From: Rudanella sp.
GTDB taxonomy: Bacteria > Bacteroidota > Bacteroidia > Cytophagales > Spirosomataceae
Length of the DNA stretch: 11,748 bases
Assembly (NCBI GenBank): GCA_026785985.1
Contig: JAJAYX010000432.1
Coordinates: 1-11,748 of the forward strand
Direction of reading: 5' to 3'
This document shows positions 1 through 7,152 of the stretch, piece by piece; position 1 is the stretch's first letter; each line of letters starts with the position of its first letter. A program made the position numbers and the translations under genes. The notes under the pieces were generated by a model, which was not told the origin of the DNA, made no database searches, and was given only the letters and a program-made list of their open reading frames with translations.

Positions 1-1206
1 CCGCGCACACTCCACTTTTCGCTTATGGGTGCCCGCGACCTTTCGGTGATTGCCACACCTCCGCCCGACCGACAACCCGTTACGACTGAAGTCCACGTTT
101 TCAACGAGGCCACCGTCCGCGATTCCATTAGCTACGAACTCCGCCGTGGTGGGCAGGTTTTCTTCGTTCACAATCGCATCAACGACATTGAGTCCATTGG
201 AAATCTGATTTTGCGGCTCGTACCGGAAGCCAAAGTAGCTGTTGCACATGGTCAAATGGAAGGTGATAGGCTTGAACGGATTATGACTCGCTTCATTGAA
301 GGCGATTACGATGTGCTTGTTTCAACGAACATTATCGAGTCGGGCCTTGATATTCCGAATGCGAACACCATGCTGATTAACTCGGCCCACATGTTTGGTT
401 TGTCGGATTTACACCAGATGCGGGGTAGGGTAGGGCGGTCGAACCGAAAAGCGTTTTGTTACCTGATGACTCCGCCCACGTCTGTTTTGACTTCAGATGC
501 CCGCAAGCGACTCCAGACTCTCGAAGACTTTTCAGACCTCGGCGAAGGTTTCAAAATTGCCATGCGTGACTTGGACATTCGCGGAGCTGGTAACTTGCTT
601 GGGGCCGAACAGAGTGGTTTTATCAATGATCTTGGTTATGAGATGTACCACAAGATTCTTGACGAGGCCGTTCAGGAGTTGCGCGAAACTGAGTTTAAAG
701 ACCTCTTTGCGCCAAATTTGGATGCCCTCAAACCGATTTTGCCTGATACGGTTATCGAAACTGATTTGCAGGTTGTTATTCCTGATAAATACGTGTCGAA
801 TATATCAGAGCGTTTGGCGTTATATACTCGCCTTGATAGTATGAAGGATGAAAACGACCTATCGGCATTTCGACTGGAAGTGATTGATCGGTTTGGACCA
901 TTGCCAAAAGATGTAGAAAACCTTTTTAAAATGGTGAGTGTCCGATGGAAAGCTGAAAAACTGCATCTCGAAAAACTGACTCTAAAAAGTAATATCCTGA
1001 AGGGGTACTTCGTTTCTTCCGAAGGTGGCAGTAAAGCCGCCGATAGCTTCTTTAAGTCCGACGGGTTTGGCAAGGTTATTGACTACTTACGAGCGAATCC
1101 GGCGAAATTTTCGCTTAAGGAATTAAAGGGTCGTCCAGTTTTTACTCATTCTGATGTTCATTCGGTTGAACAGATGGATAAGGTGCTTGGGTCACTTACA
1201 AATTGA
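1..1206 (+). CDS. mfd: Transcription-repair coupling factor Mfd, C-terminal part (5' truncated by window edge)
   Basis: Mfd is an ATP-driven DNA translocase that pushes stalled RNA polymerase off lesions and recruits UvrA. The reading frame is open from base 1, with the characteristic PRTLHFSLMGARDLSVIATPP stretch at the edge, so the 401 visible codons are the last third of a protein that is usually about 1100-1150 aa. Seen in order (fragment residues): helicase motif V (STNIIESGLDIPNAN, about 108-122), motif VI (QMRGRVGR, 139-146), the RecG/Mfd translocation motif region (GEGFKIAMRDLDIRGAGNLL, about 181-200), then a C-terminal domain (about 245-370) matching the Mfd D7 regulatory domain. The N-terminal UvrB-like, RNA polymerase-binding and Walker A parts lie outside the window. 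The TGA stop is 35 nt before the gldJ start. Confidence 0.95.
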   Translation, partial: PRTLHFSLMGARDLSVIATPPPDRQPVTTEVHVFNEATVRDSISYELRRGGQVFFVHNRINDIESIGNLILRLVPEAKVAVAHGQMEGDRLERIMTRFIEGDYDVLVSTNIIESGLDIPNANTMLINSAHMFGLSDLHQMRGRVGRSNRKAFCYLMTPPTSVLTSDARKRLQTLEDFSDLGEGFKIAMRDLDIRGAGNLLGAEQSGFINDLGYEMYHKILDEAVQELRETEFKDLFAPNLDALKPILPDTVIETDLQVVIPDKYVSNISERLALYTRLDSMKDENDLSAFRLEVIDRFGPLPKDVENLFKMVSVRWKAEKLHLEKLTLKSNILKGYFVSSEGGSKAADSFFKSDGFGKVIDYLRANPAKFSLKELKGRPVFTHSDVHSVEQMDKVLGSLTN

Positions 1207-1215
1207 TTATTTTTG
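1187..1215 (+). promoter_or_regulatory. Bacteroidota-type promoter for gldJ (candidate)
   Basis: TTG at 1187-1189 (the -33 element core) is followed after 18 bp by TATTTTTG at 1208-1215, an exact match to the TAnnTTTG -7 element of the Bacteroidota housekeeping sigma factor. Transcription would start near 1220, giving a leader of about 20 nt before the ATG at 1242. The site overlaps the end of mfd, so gldJ could be transcribed independently of mfd. Position and spacing fit, but a short motif like this also occurs by chance. Confidence 0.45.
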
Positions 1216-1241
1216 CAACTTCGATTGACACAGATACAGCG

Positions 1242-2510
1242 ATGATTAAAAAGTATCAGCTCACACGAGCAGCGTATGTGTTGTTGGCTACATTGGCTCT
1301 GGCCTCCTGTAAGTCGAAACACCCAACTAGTGTACAACCCGGCAAGAAAAGTACGGCAACGGGTATCGCCTACAACCAGAAAGACGGTTTTCAGGTAAAG
1401 TCATTCAAAGCTCCCAATGGTGGCCCTAACCTTATTTTTATTGAAGGCGGTCGTTTCACAATGGGTGCTTTAGAAGAAGACGTGATGAATTCGCGTGATA
1501 ACCGCGAACGGACAGTTAGCATCCAATCGTTTTACATGGACGAGACAGAGATGGCTAATGTTCACTACCTTGAATATTTGAATGCCATTCAGCGTGACTC
1601 ATCTGAAGAAGCTTACCGGGCAGCACTGCCTGATACAACAGTTTGGTCAAGCCAGTTATCATTTAACGACTCGTATGTAACACAGTATCTTCGTTATCCA
1701 GGTTATCGGTATTATCCGGTAGTGGGTGTTTCGTGGGTACAGGCAAGCGATTATGCTGCCTGGCGTACAGAGGCTGTCAATAACGAACTTGCTAAAGGCG
1801 GTCAGAAAACCAAGAAAAAAGGAGGAGGATTTTCGTTAAAGCGTAAGTCTAAGAAAGGCGCTGAACCTGCTTTAGCCGAAGCCACTGCTACCCCCGGCGC
1901 ACCTGCTCGTATGAGTGTTGAAAGTGGACTGGTTTTACCCGAATATCGGTTGCCAACTGAAGCCGAGTGGGAATATGCCGCTAAAGCTATGATTGGAACT
2001 CAGTACCTGGACGAAAACCAGGCCAATCAGCGAATTTATCCCTGGGATGGGTCTTCTGTTCGTAATCCTAAAAAAGGCAAAAAACAGGGCCAAATGCTGG
2101 CGAATTTCAAGCGAGGTCGCGGTGACTACGCAGGTATCGCTGGTCGTTCTAATGACAAGGCTATTATCACTGCTGAAATTTACGAATACCCAGCCAATGA
2201 CTTTGGCCTTTACAATATGTCTGGTAATGTAAATGAGTGGGTTTATGATGTATATCGTCCGTTGTCCTATCAAGACGTTAGTGACCTAAATCCAATTCGT
2301 CGGAATGGCTATTTAGATGAATCCAAGAACTATGATAAAAAAGGTAATAACTCAATTATCGACGATAATCTTCGCGTGTACAAAGGCGGTTCCTGGAATG
2401 ATGTAGCCTATTGGCTTTCGCCTGGTACTCGCCGTTCACTCACTCAGGATTCAGCTACTGCGACAATTGGATTTCGTTGCGCCATGATCGGTGTAGGCCG
2501 CAATCGGTAG
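1242..2510 (+). CDS. gldJ: GldJ-like gliding motility / type IX secretion lipoprotein (FGE-sulfatase fold)
   Basis: GldJ is an outer-membrane-associated lipoprotein required for gliding and for stability of the T9SS protein GldK in Flavobacterium. The ATG at 1242 gives 422 aa with a classical lipoprotein signal: positive start (MIKKYQLTR), hydrophobic core, then lipobox LASC with Cys23. A TTG 13 codons upstream, overlapping the mfd stop, would spoil this signal. An SUMF1/formylglycine-generating-enzyme-like domain runs from about residue 65 to the end (GGRFTMG, YMDETE, YRLPTEAEWEYAA, NDFGLYNMSGNVNEWV, YKGGSWND, GFRCA). GldJ-specific stretches such as LANFKRGRGDYAGIAG and VYDVYRPLS separate it from generic family members. 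The active-site cysteine pair of true FGE, which follows the GGSW segment, is absent (NDVAYWLSPGTRRS), so a structural role is expected. A Lys/Gly-rich insert lies at about 185-215. The protein is shorter than Flavobacterium GldJ (about 560 aa). GldK is a related alternative. Confidence 0.8.
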   Translation: MIKKYQLTRAAYVLLATLALASCKSKHPTSVQPGKKSTATGIAYNQKDGFQVKSFKAPNGGPNLIFIEGGRFTMGALEEDVMNSRDNRERTVSIQSFYMDETEMANVHYLEYLNAIQRDSSEEAYRAALPDTTVWSSQLSFNDSYVTQYLRYPGYRYYPVVGVSWVQASDYAAWRTEAVNNELAKGGQKTKKKGGGFSLKRKSKKGAEPALAEATATPGAPARMSVESGLVLPEYRLPTEAEWEYAAKAMIGTQYLDENQANQRIYPWDGSSVRNPKKGKKQGQMLANFKRGRGDYAGIAGRSNDKAIITAEIYEYPANDFGLYNMSGNVNEWVYDVYRPLSYQDVSDLNPIRRNGYLDESKNYDKKGNNSIIDDNLRVYKGGSWNDVAYWLSPGTRRSLTQDSATATIGFRCAMIGVGRNR

Positions 2511-2530
2511 ACAATGTATTGGTCTGTTAT

Positions 2531-2564
2531 AAAAGCGGAGGGAGAAATCCTTTCGCTTTTTTTT
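2531..2564 (+). terminator. Rho-independent terminator of gldJ, probably bidirectional
   Basis: Bases 2531-2542 pair with 2549-2560 as a 12-bp stem with two G-U wobbles and a 6-nt loop (agaaat). An uninterrupted T run continues to 2564 on the + strand and overlaps the comF stop codon. In the opposite direction the stem is followed by TTTTATAA, so it can also end comF transcription coming from the right. It sits exactly between two convergent genes. Confidence 0.85.
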
Positions 2565-3267
2565 ATTTGGTTGCGGCAATAGTCAGCACACTTACGGATC
2601 GGCACCCAGCCCGGTGCAGTTCAATGGCACAGGCTTCGAGAGTGGCCCCTGTTGTCAGTACATCATCAACGAGTGCAACATGCTTGCCGAGGATTGCATC
2701 GGGTTTAGCTACCCTAAATACCGTTTCTACATTTAACCAGCGTTGCAATCTGTTTCTGCGCGTTTGTGAACCATTGAACCGGATTCTCACCATTACATCA
2801 TCACGCATCGGCAATTGGGTGGTTTCGCTCAGTCCTTCGGCAATACAATCGGCCTGATTATAACCCCGTTTGCGAAGTCGTTTTTTGTGAAGAGGAACCC
2901 CGATCAATAAATCAATTTCGTTGATCCACGGGCATTCCTGTTGAAGTTGATGCCCATACCATTGGCCCACCAGCACCGCTGATTCTGGACGATCTTTGTA
3001 CTTTATTTCATGGATTAATTTCTGAATAATGGTCTTCTTGACAAACCTATAGTGAGCCGCAACGTGTTCAACTTTTACCTTGCCGGCAAATCTGTAAATC
3101 AGTTCTGACTCCATTTCACGATGGTAGCCAGTTTCAGGAAGGTTCATTCGGCAATGCACACAAAGCAACTTCTCCTGCTTATCCAATGTCTGTTTACAAC
3201 CGAGGCAAAGGTTCGGATAAACAACATCCCAAAAGTCTATAAACCATTCAGAAACAAACCTAAACAT
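2563..3267 (-). CDS. comF: ComF family phosphoribosyltransferase-like protein
   Basis: This 234-aa protein has the ComF/GntX layout. An N-terminal zinc-binding pair of CxxC motifs (C21/C24 and C36/C39) is followed by a type I phosphoribosyltransferase domain. The PRPP-binding signature VALVDDVLTTGATLE is at about 197-211, with the two acidic residues D201-D202 and the TTGAT loop. The conserved ComF stretch PLHKKRLRKRGYNQA lies in the middle. In naturally competent bacteria ComF supports uptake of single-stranded DNA, probably with ComFA/DprA. In non-competent bacteria the role is not settled, and no nucleobase substrate can be assigned from sequence. It lies alone on the minus strand, convergent with gldJ and divergent from the 121-aa gene 46 nt away. 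I saw no clean TAnnTTTG promoter in that short gap. Confidence 0.9.
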   Translation of the reverse strand: MFRFVSEWFIDFWDVVYPNLCLGCKQTLDKQEKLLCVHCRMNLPETGYHREMESELIYRFAGKVKVEHVAAHYRFVKKTIIQKLIHEIKYKDRPESAVLVGQWYGHQLQQECPWINEIDLLIGVPLHKKRLRKRGYNQADCIAEGLSETTQLPMRDDVMVRIRFNGSQTRRNRLQRWLNVETVFRVAKPDAILGKHVALVDDVLTTGATLEACAIELHRAGCRSVSVLTIAATK

Positions 3268-3313
3268 TACCTATTTACGTTATTGGATAAGAAGTTGTAA
3301 TTTAGTCAAGATT

Positions 3314-3679
3314 ATGGACGACGCTAGCACTTTACCAGTTGCCGATATTGATTTCGCCTGGGAATCTCTTTTAAATCAAATAGAATCGTTGGTGGGAAAA
3401 CGCCCTGCTGATTTGAACTCGGTACTGTTTTTGATCGGAATTCAGGAGTTAGGCCGAGGGCCGAAACGATTTACTAAAGAACAAAAACAAGACTTATTGC
3501 ACATTGCTGTTTGCCGGGTTATGAGTTTGTCAGGCTATTATTCTTTTGATGGATATGACGCTGACGGATGGCCCATGTGGACCTTACTAAAGCCAATTTC
3601 ACAATCGGGTTTACTGGAACAGGAAGCACTCATCAAAGCAAATGTAATTCGGTATTTTGATCAAACACTGACCTATTGA
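3314..3679 (+). CDS. Conserved Bacteroidota protein of unknown function (121 aa)
   Basis: I recognise this as a type of small soluble protein common in Bacteroidota genomes but know no function for it. There is no signal peptide or membrane segment. The strongest-looking blocks are LNSVLFLIGIQELG (about residues 36-49), FTKEQKQDLLHIAVCRVMSLSGYY (about 54-77, split by the family's Lys/Asp-rich helix) and DADGWPMW (about 82-89), followed by a helical tail. The first 30 residues look variable. It starts with ATG 46 nt from the divergent comF start and ends 34 nt before the DUF4175-like gene, so it is probably the first gene of a two-gene unit. TAATTTAG at 3298-3305 resembles the -7 element with one mismatch, but no partner element is at the right distance. 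Confidence 0.8.
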   Translation: MDDASTLPVADIDFAWESLLNQIESLVGKRPADLNSVLFLIGIQELGRGPKRFTKEQKQDLLHIAVCRVMSLSGYYSFDGYDADGWPMWTLLKPISQSGLLEQEALIKANVIRYFDQTLTY

Positions 3680-3713
3680 TTTCTTTTTACCTACAGACTT
3701 CTCCTGACACATC

Positions 3714-6700
3714 ATGCAGTCATACGACACCCTTCTTCAGCGCATCGAGGAATACAAGAAGCGTTATTTTCAGAATCAGCTCGTAAAAGGGTTGTTGTTT
3801 TTTGTGGCTTTAGTTGGGTCACTTTATTTGCTCATCAACACTGCTGAATTTGTTGGGCGGTTTGGTTCGTCGGGGCGGGCGGTCATGTTCTTTGGCTTTC
3901 TGCTGACGATTCTGACAACCCTCTATCTGTTCATCATTAAACCCATGCTCGGTTTGTATGGACTTCGCAGACCCCTCTCGAACGACGAAGCGGCCCGGCA
4001 AATCGGCACCTTCTTTCCTGAAGTGGGGGATAAGCTCCTAAACACATTACAGCTTCAGCGACTGTCTTCTGACCAGAGCGATTTGATGCAGGCCAGTTTG
4101 CAACAGCGGTCTCAGCAATTACTCATCACCCGTTTTGCCAATGCTATTCAGATAAATCGGAATCGCCGGTTTCTAAAATTTGCCGTACCTCCCTTGGCCC
4201 TGATTGCAGGAATCCTTTTGGTGAATCCTAATTTCTTTAAGATGTCATCGGCTCGGATCGTTAATTACAACCGGGAGTTTGCTGAAGAAGCCCCCTTCCA
4301 ATTTATCCTTCAAAACAAGTCGTTGAAGGCATTTCGGAATGAAGATTTTCCGCTGTCTGTGCGTTTAAAAGGGGATGCCATTCCCCAGGATGTTTATTTG
4401 GTAACAAACGAAACTCGCTTTAAGCTGGAACCTTCCAATGGTCTTTTTGTCTATACATTCGACAATGTCCAGCGAGATTTAGACTTCCATTTAGAAGCCT
4501 CTGGTTTCCGCTCTTCTGACTATAAAGTTGAATTAATTGACCGTCCGGCTGTGTTGAATTTCGATGTTAAACTGGTTTATCCAGCTTATCTTAACAAACC
4601 AGCCGAGCAGCTTTCAAACGTTGGCAACCTTCTGATTCCACAGGGCACCACCGTCACCTGGAACTTTGTTGCCGACCATACTGATTCGCTTTCGCTTCAG
4701 TTTGGGGCAGGAACAAAACCTGTTTTGGCCCAACACGTCGACGAAAATGGCTTTACGGCTTCGCGTCGGCTGATGCAAAACACAACCTTAAACGTGGTAT
4801 TGAAGAATGCGCAAGTGCCAACGCCTTCGTCAATCAACTATGCAATCCAGGTGATCCCGGATCGGTTTCCGTCCATTTCTGTGGATAAAATTCAGGATAC
4901 GATCTCCTATAGTGCCATTGCTTTGAATGGTTTAATTTCGGATGATTATGGTTTTACACGCCTTCGGTTGAATTATAAAATCATTCGTAAAGGCAAAGAA
5001 TCCCCTCTTTACAGCAAAGACATTATGATCAACCGTTCGTCCACTTCGCAAAACTTTGCCTACAACTGGTCGCTCGATAGTTTGAAGTTAGATAAAGAAG
5101 ACCGCATTGATTATTTTGTCCAGGTATGGGATAACGACGGAGCGAATGGCCCTAAATCAGCTCGGTCGAATCCCATGAATTTTGCCATTCCTTCTAATCA
5201 GGAAGTGCAGCAACAGATTGATAAATCGGCTGAGAAAACTGAGGAGCAAATTGATCAGGCTTTAAGTAAAACCCAGGAAATCAAGAAGGAGTTGAATCAG
5301 ATGGAAGACCGGCTTCGCACTAAAAAAGCAACCGATTTTCAGGATAAAAAGCAACTGGAAGACGTGTTGAAAAAACGCGAAGAACTGATTGAGCAAATCA
5401 GGCAGCTTCAGGAACAATTCCAGAAAACAAACCAAACTCAGGAACGCTTTGCCCAGACTGATCCACAGATGCAACAGAAAATGGATCAGTTGGAGAAGAT
5501 GTTCAAGGACTTGATGGATCCTGAATCAAAGAAACTTTATGAGGAATTGAAGCAGCTTTTAGAGCGCAAGCAAGACGATAAAGCCAGTGAAACGCTTGAT
5601 CGGTTGAGCCGGAAAGAAAAAAATATGCAACGCGATCTGGAGCGGGCCATGAAGTTGTTCAAGCAAATGCAGTTGGAGCAGAAGCTGGATAACGTGGTGA
5701 ACGATCTGGAAAAGCAAGCACAGGTACAGGAGAAAGAAGCTGAAGAAAACAACAAGCCCGAAAACGATAAGAACGATAAAAATAGCACTCCTGAACAGAA
5801 AGCGCAACAGGAAAAAGAACAGGAGAAGCAAGCTAAAGAGCAGGAAAAAGCAATGGAGAATTTTAAAAAGACTCAGGAGCAATTGAAAGAACTCGAAAAG
5901 CAGGCGGAGAAAGACGAACTTCGTTCGCCCGACAAGCAGGAAGATACGCAGAAAGACATCGAACAGGAGATGCAGGATGCTAAAAAGCAATTGGATCAAA
6001 AACAGAGTAAAAAGGCTTCGTCATCGCAAAGTAAGACGGCGAAATCCATGCGGAGCATGATGAAGTCGATGCAAATGTCTATGGCTTCGATGGAGGCTCA
6101 GGAATTACAGGAGAACATGGATGATCTTCGTAATCTACTTGAAAATCTAATTACCTTGTCGTTTGGCGAGGAGCGTCTAATGAAAGAGTTTCGCGGGATT
6201 AACCTACAGGATCCACGGGTAGGCAAACTTTCACAGGAGCAGTTGAAACTTCAGGACGATGCCCGGATTGTCGAAGACAGCCTGAATGCGTTGGCCTCCC
6301 GTGTTAATCAGATCCAATCGTTTGTCACTCGTGAGATGTCGAACATGAAGTATTACATGGATCAAAGTGTGCAACAGTTGAAAGAGCGTAAACTGGCTCA
6401 GGCTTCTTCCCGCCAACAATTTGCCATGACTTCCATGAATAATCTGGCGTTGTTATTGAGTGATGTTCTTAAGAATATGCAACAGCAAATGAACGCGATG
6501 GGTGCTCCCGGCTCTGGCAAGGGAAAGGGGAAAAGCAATAGCCCGTCGGGTGAAATGGGTGAAATGCAAAAGCAATTGAACGGCAAAATGAAACAAATGT
6601 CTCAGGGTGGTACAACTGGACGTGCCTTGTCGGAACAAATGGCACAGATGGCCGCAGAACAAGCAATGATCCGAAGTTTACTCAAAAAATTGCAGGAGGG

Positions 6701-7061
6701 AGCTAAGGGGACAGAAGTTGGCAAACAAATGGAAAAGCAAGTCAACGAACTGATGGAAAAGATGGATCAAACAGAAACTGAGTTAGTCAATAAACGTGTC
6801 AATCCGATTACCATCAATCGGCAAAACGAAATTCTTACTCGTTTACTGGAATCGGAAAAAGCCTTGAAGCAACAGGAAGAAGATCCAAAACGTCAATCGC
6901 AGACTGCTAAAAGCCCTAAAGTTAGCACACCTTCTTTCTTTGATTCGCTGAATAATCGTCCTCAAATAAAACAAGCTGAGGTATTACGTTCGGTGTTACC
7001 AACCTATAATCCGTACTATAAAAAGCAGGCGAACGACTATTTACAAAAAGTGTCGAAATAA
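3714..7061 (+). CDS. DUF4175-like inner-membrane protein with very long coiled coil (1115 aa)
   Basis: Function is unknown. The protein starts with two hydrophobic segments (about residues 23-42 and 57-77), then a short helical region and a third (about 153-170), placing the N-terminus in the inner membrane. Residues about 190-490 alternate like beta-sandwich domains (for example VYLVTNETRFKLEP and IDYFVQVWDNDGA) and would be extracytoplasmic given three membrane segments. From about 495 to 770 the sequence is an almost pure Gln/Glu/Lys coiled coil, with low-complexity KEQEKQAKEQEK around 700. Met-rich helices (about 777-825 and 903-993) flank a Gly/Ser/Lys linker (about 929-942). The C-terminal 60 residues are less biased (PTYNPYYKKQANDYLQ). 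It matches the size and layout of Bacteroidota proteins annotated as DUF4175, which often stand beside mnmG as here. Leu/Phe-rich reading frames on the opposite strand are artefacts of the biased codons. Confidence 0.8.
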   Translation: MQSYDTLLQRIEEYKKRYFQNQLVKGLLFFVALVGSLYLLINTAEFVGRFGSSGRAVMFFGFLLTILTTLYLFIIKPMLGLYGLRRPLSNDEAARQIGTFFPEVGDKLLNTLQLQRLSSDQSDLMQASLQQRSQQLLITRFANAIQINRNRRFLKFAVPPLALIAGILLVNPNFFKMSSARIVNYNREFAEEAPFQFILQNKSLKAFRNEDFPLSVRLKGDAIPQDVYLVTNETRFKLEPSNGLFVYTFDNVQRDLDFHLEASGFRSSDYKVELIDRPAVLNFDVKLVYPAYLNKPAEQLSNVGNLLIPQGTTVTWNFVADHTDSLSLQFGAGTKPVLAQHVDENGFTASRRLMQNTTLNVVLKNAQVPTPSSINYAIQVIPDRFPSISVDKIQDTISYSAIALNGLISDDYGFTRLRLNYKIIRKGKESPLYSKDIMINRSSTSQNFAYNWSLDSLKLDKEDRIDYFVQVWDNDGANGPKSARSNPMNFAIPSNQEVQQQIDKSAEKTEEQIDQALSKTQEIKKELNQMEDRLRTKKATDFQDKKQLEDVLKKREELIEQIRQLQEQFQKTNQTQERFAQTDPQMQQKMDQLEKMFKDLMDPESKKLYEELKQLLERKQDDKASETLDRLSRKEKNMQRDLERAMKLFKQMQLEQKLDNVVNDLEKQAQVQEKEAEENNKPENDKNDKNSTPEQKAQQEKEQEKQAKEQEKAMENFKKTQEQLKELEKQAEKDELRSPDKQEDTQKDIEQEMQDAKKQLDQKQSKKASSSQSKTAKSMRSMMKSMQMSMASMEAQELQENMDDLRNLLENLITLSFGEERLMKEFRGINLQDPRVGKLSQEQLKLQDDARIVEDSLNALASRVNQIQSFVTREMSNMKYYMDQSVQQLKERKLAQASSRQQFAMTSMNNLALLLSDVLKNMQQQMNAMGAPGSGKGKGKSNSPSGEMGEMQKQLNGKMKQMSQGGTTGRALSEQMAQMAAEQAMIRSLLKKLQEGAKGTEVGKQMEKQVNELMEKMDQTETELVNKRVNPITINRQNEILTRLLESEKALKQQEEDPKRQSQTAKSPKVSTPSFFDSLNNRPQIKQAEVLRSVLPTYNPYYKKQANDYLQKVSK

Positions 7062-7100
7062 CTTAAGCCTTTTAATAGCTCGAACTTTTTCTCAGGTTTC

Positions 7101-7152
7101 TGCATTTTTCATAAAAGTTTCCACGTGAAACGTTTTGCAATTTTTCATAAAA
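7101..7152 (+). repeat. Imperfect direct repeats flanking the parS-like site in the mnmG leader
   Basis: TGCATTTTTCATAAAA at 7101-7116 recurs as TGCAATTTTTCATAAAA at 7136-7152, differing by one inserted A. The copies start 35 bp apart, and the second ends directly at the mnmG ATG. Between them lies the palindromic CACGTG site. The arrangement could be a local duplication or paired binding sites. Confidence 0.75.
7117..7132 (-). promoter_or_regulatory. parS-like ParB binding site (candidate)
   Basis: Read on the minus strand the 16-mer is CGTTTCACGTGGAAAC. Against the general chromosomal parS consensus TGTTNCACGTGNAACA it matches 13 of 16 positions, including an unbroken 13-base core GTTNCACGTGNAA. 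On the + strand the same bases form the inverted repeat GTTTC / GAAAC around CACGT. ParB/Spo0J loads here in ParABS chromosome partition, and parS sites cluster near the origin; mnmG (gidA) is a classical origin neighbour. The outer three positions deviate and only one copy was seen, so binding is not certain. Confidence 0.5.

Noticed and set aside
672..1073. 133-aa minus-strand frame and 115-aa + strand frame (497-844) inside mfd
   Set aside because: Both overlap conserved Mfd motifs in another frame and show no protein-like features.
1203..1241. Upstream TTG starts for gldJ (1203), mnmG (7135) and the methyltransferase (9058)
   Set aside because: They would add 5-13 residues that break the lipoprotein signal or the usual family start, and one lies in a terminator T run.
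2411..2857. 148-aa + strand frame running from gldJ into comF
   Set aside because: It crosses a strong terminator and lies antisense to comF, whose PRPP-binding motif shows the minus strand is the coding one.
5537..5999. Long Leu/Phe/Ser-rich open frames on the minus strand inside the DUF4175-like gene
   Set aside because: They are complements of the Gln/Glu/Lys-rich coiled coil; composition is extreme, they overlap each other, and none resembles a protein family.
5700..6010. Low-complexity A/G-rich DNA that looks like a tandem repeat
   Set aside because: It is coding for the KEQEKQ coiled coil; the units are irregular at DNA level.
7070..7080. The 11-mer TTTTAATAGCT, shared with 10414-10424
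   Set aside because: Exact 11-base repeats are expected by chance several times in 12 kb, and neither copy has a promoter partner element.
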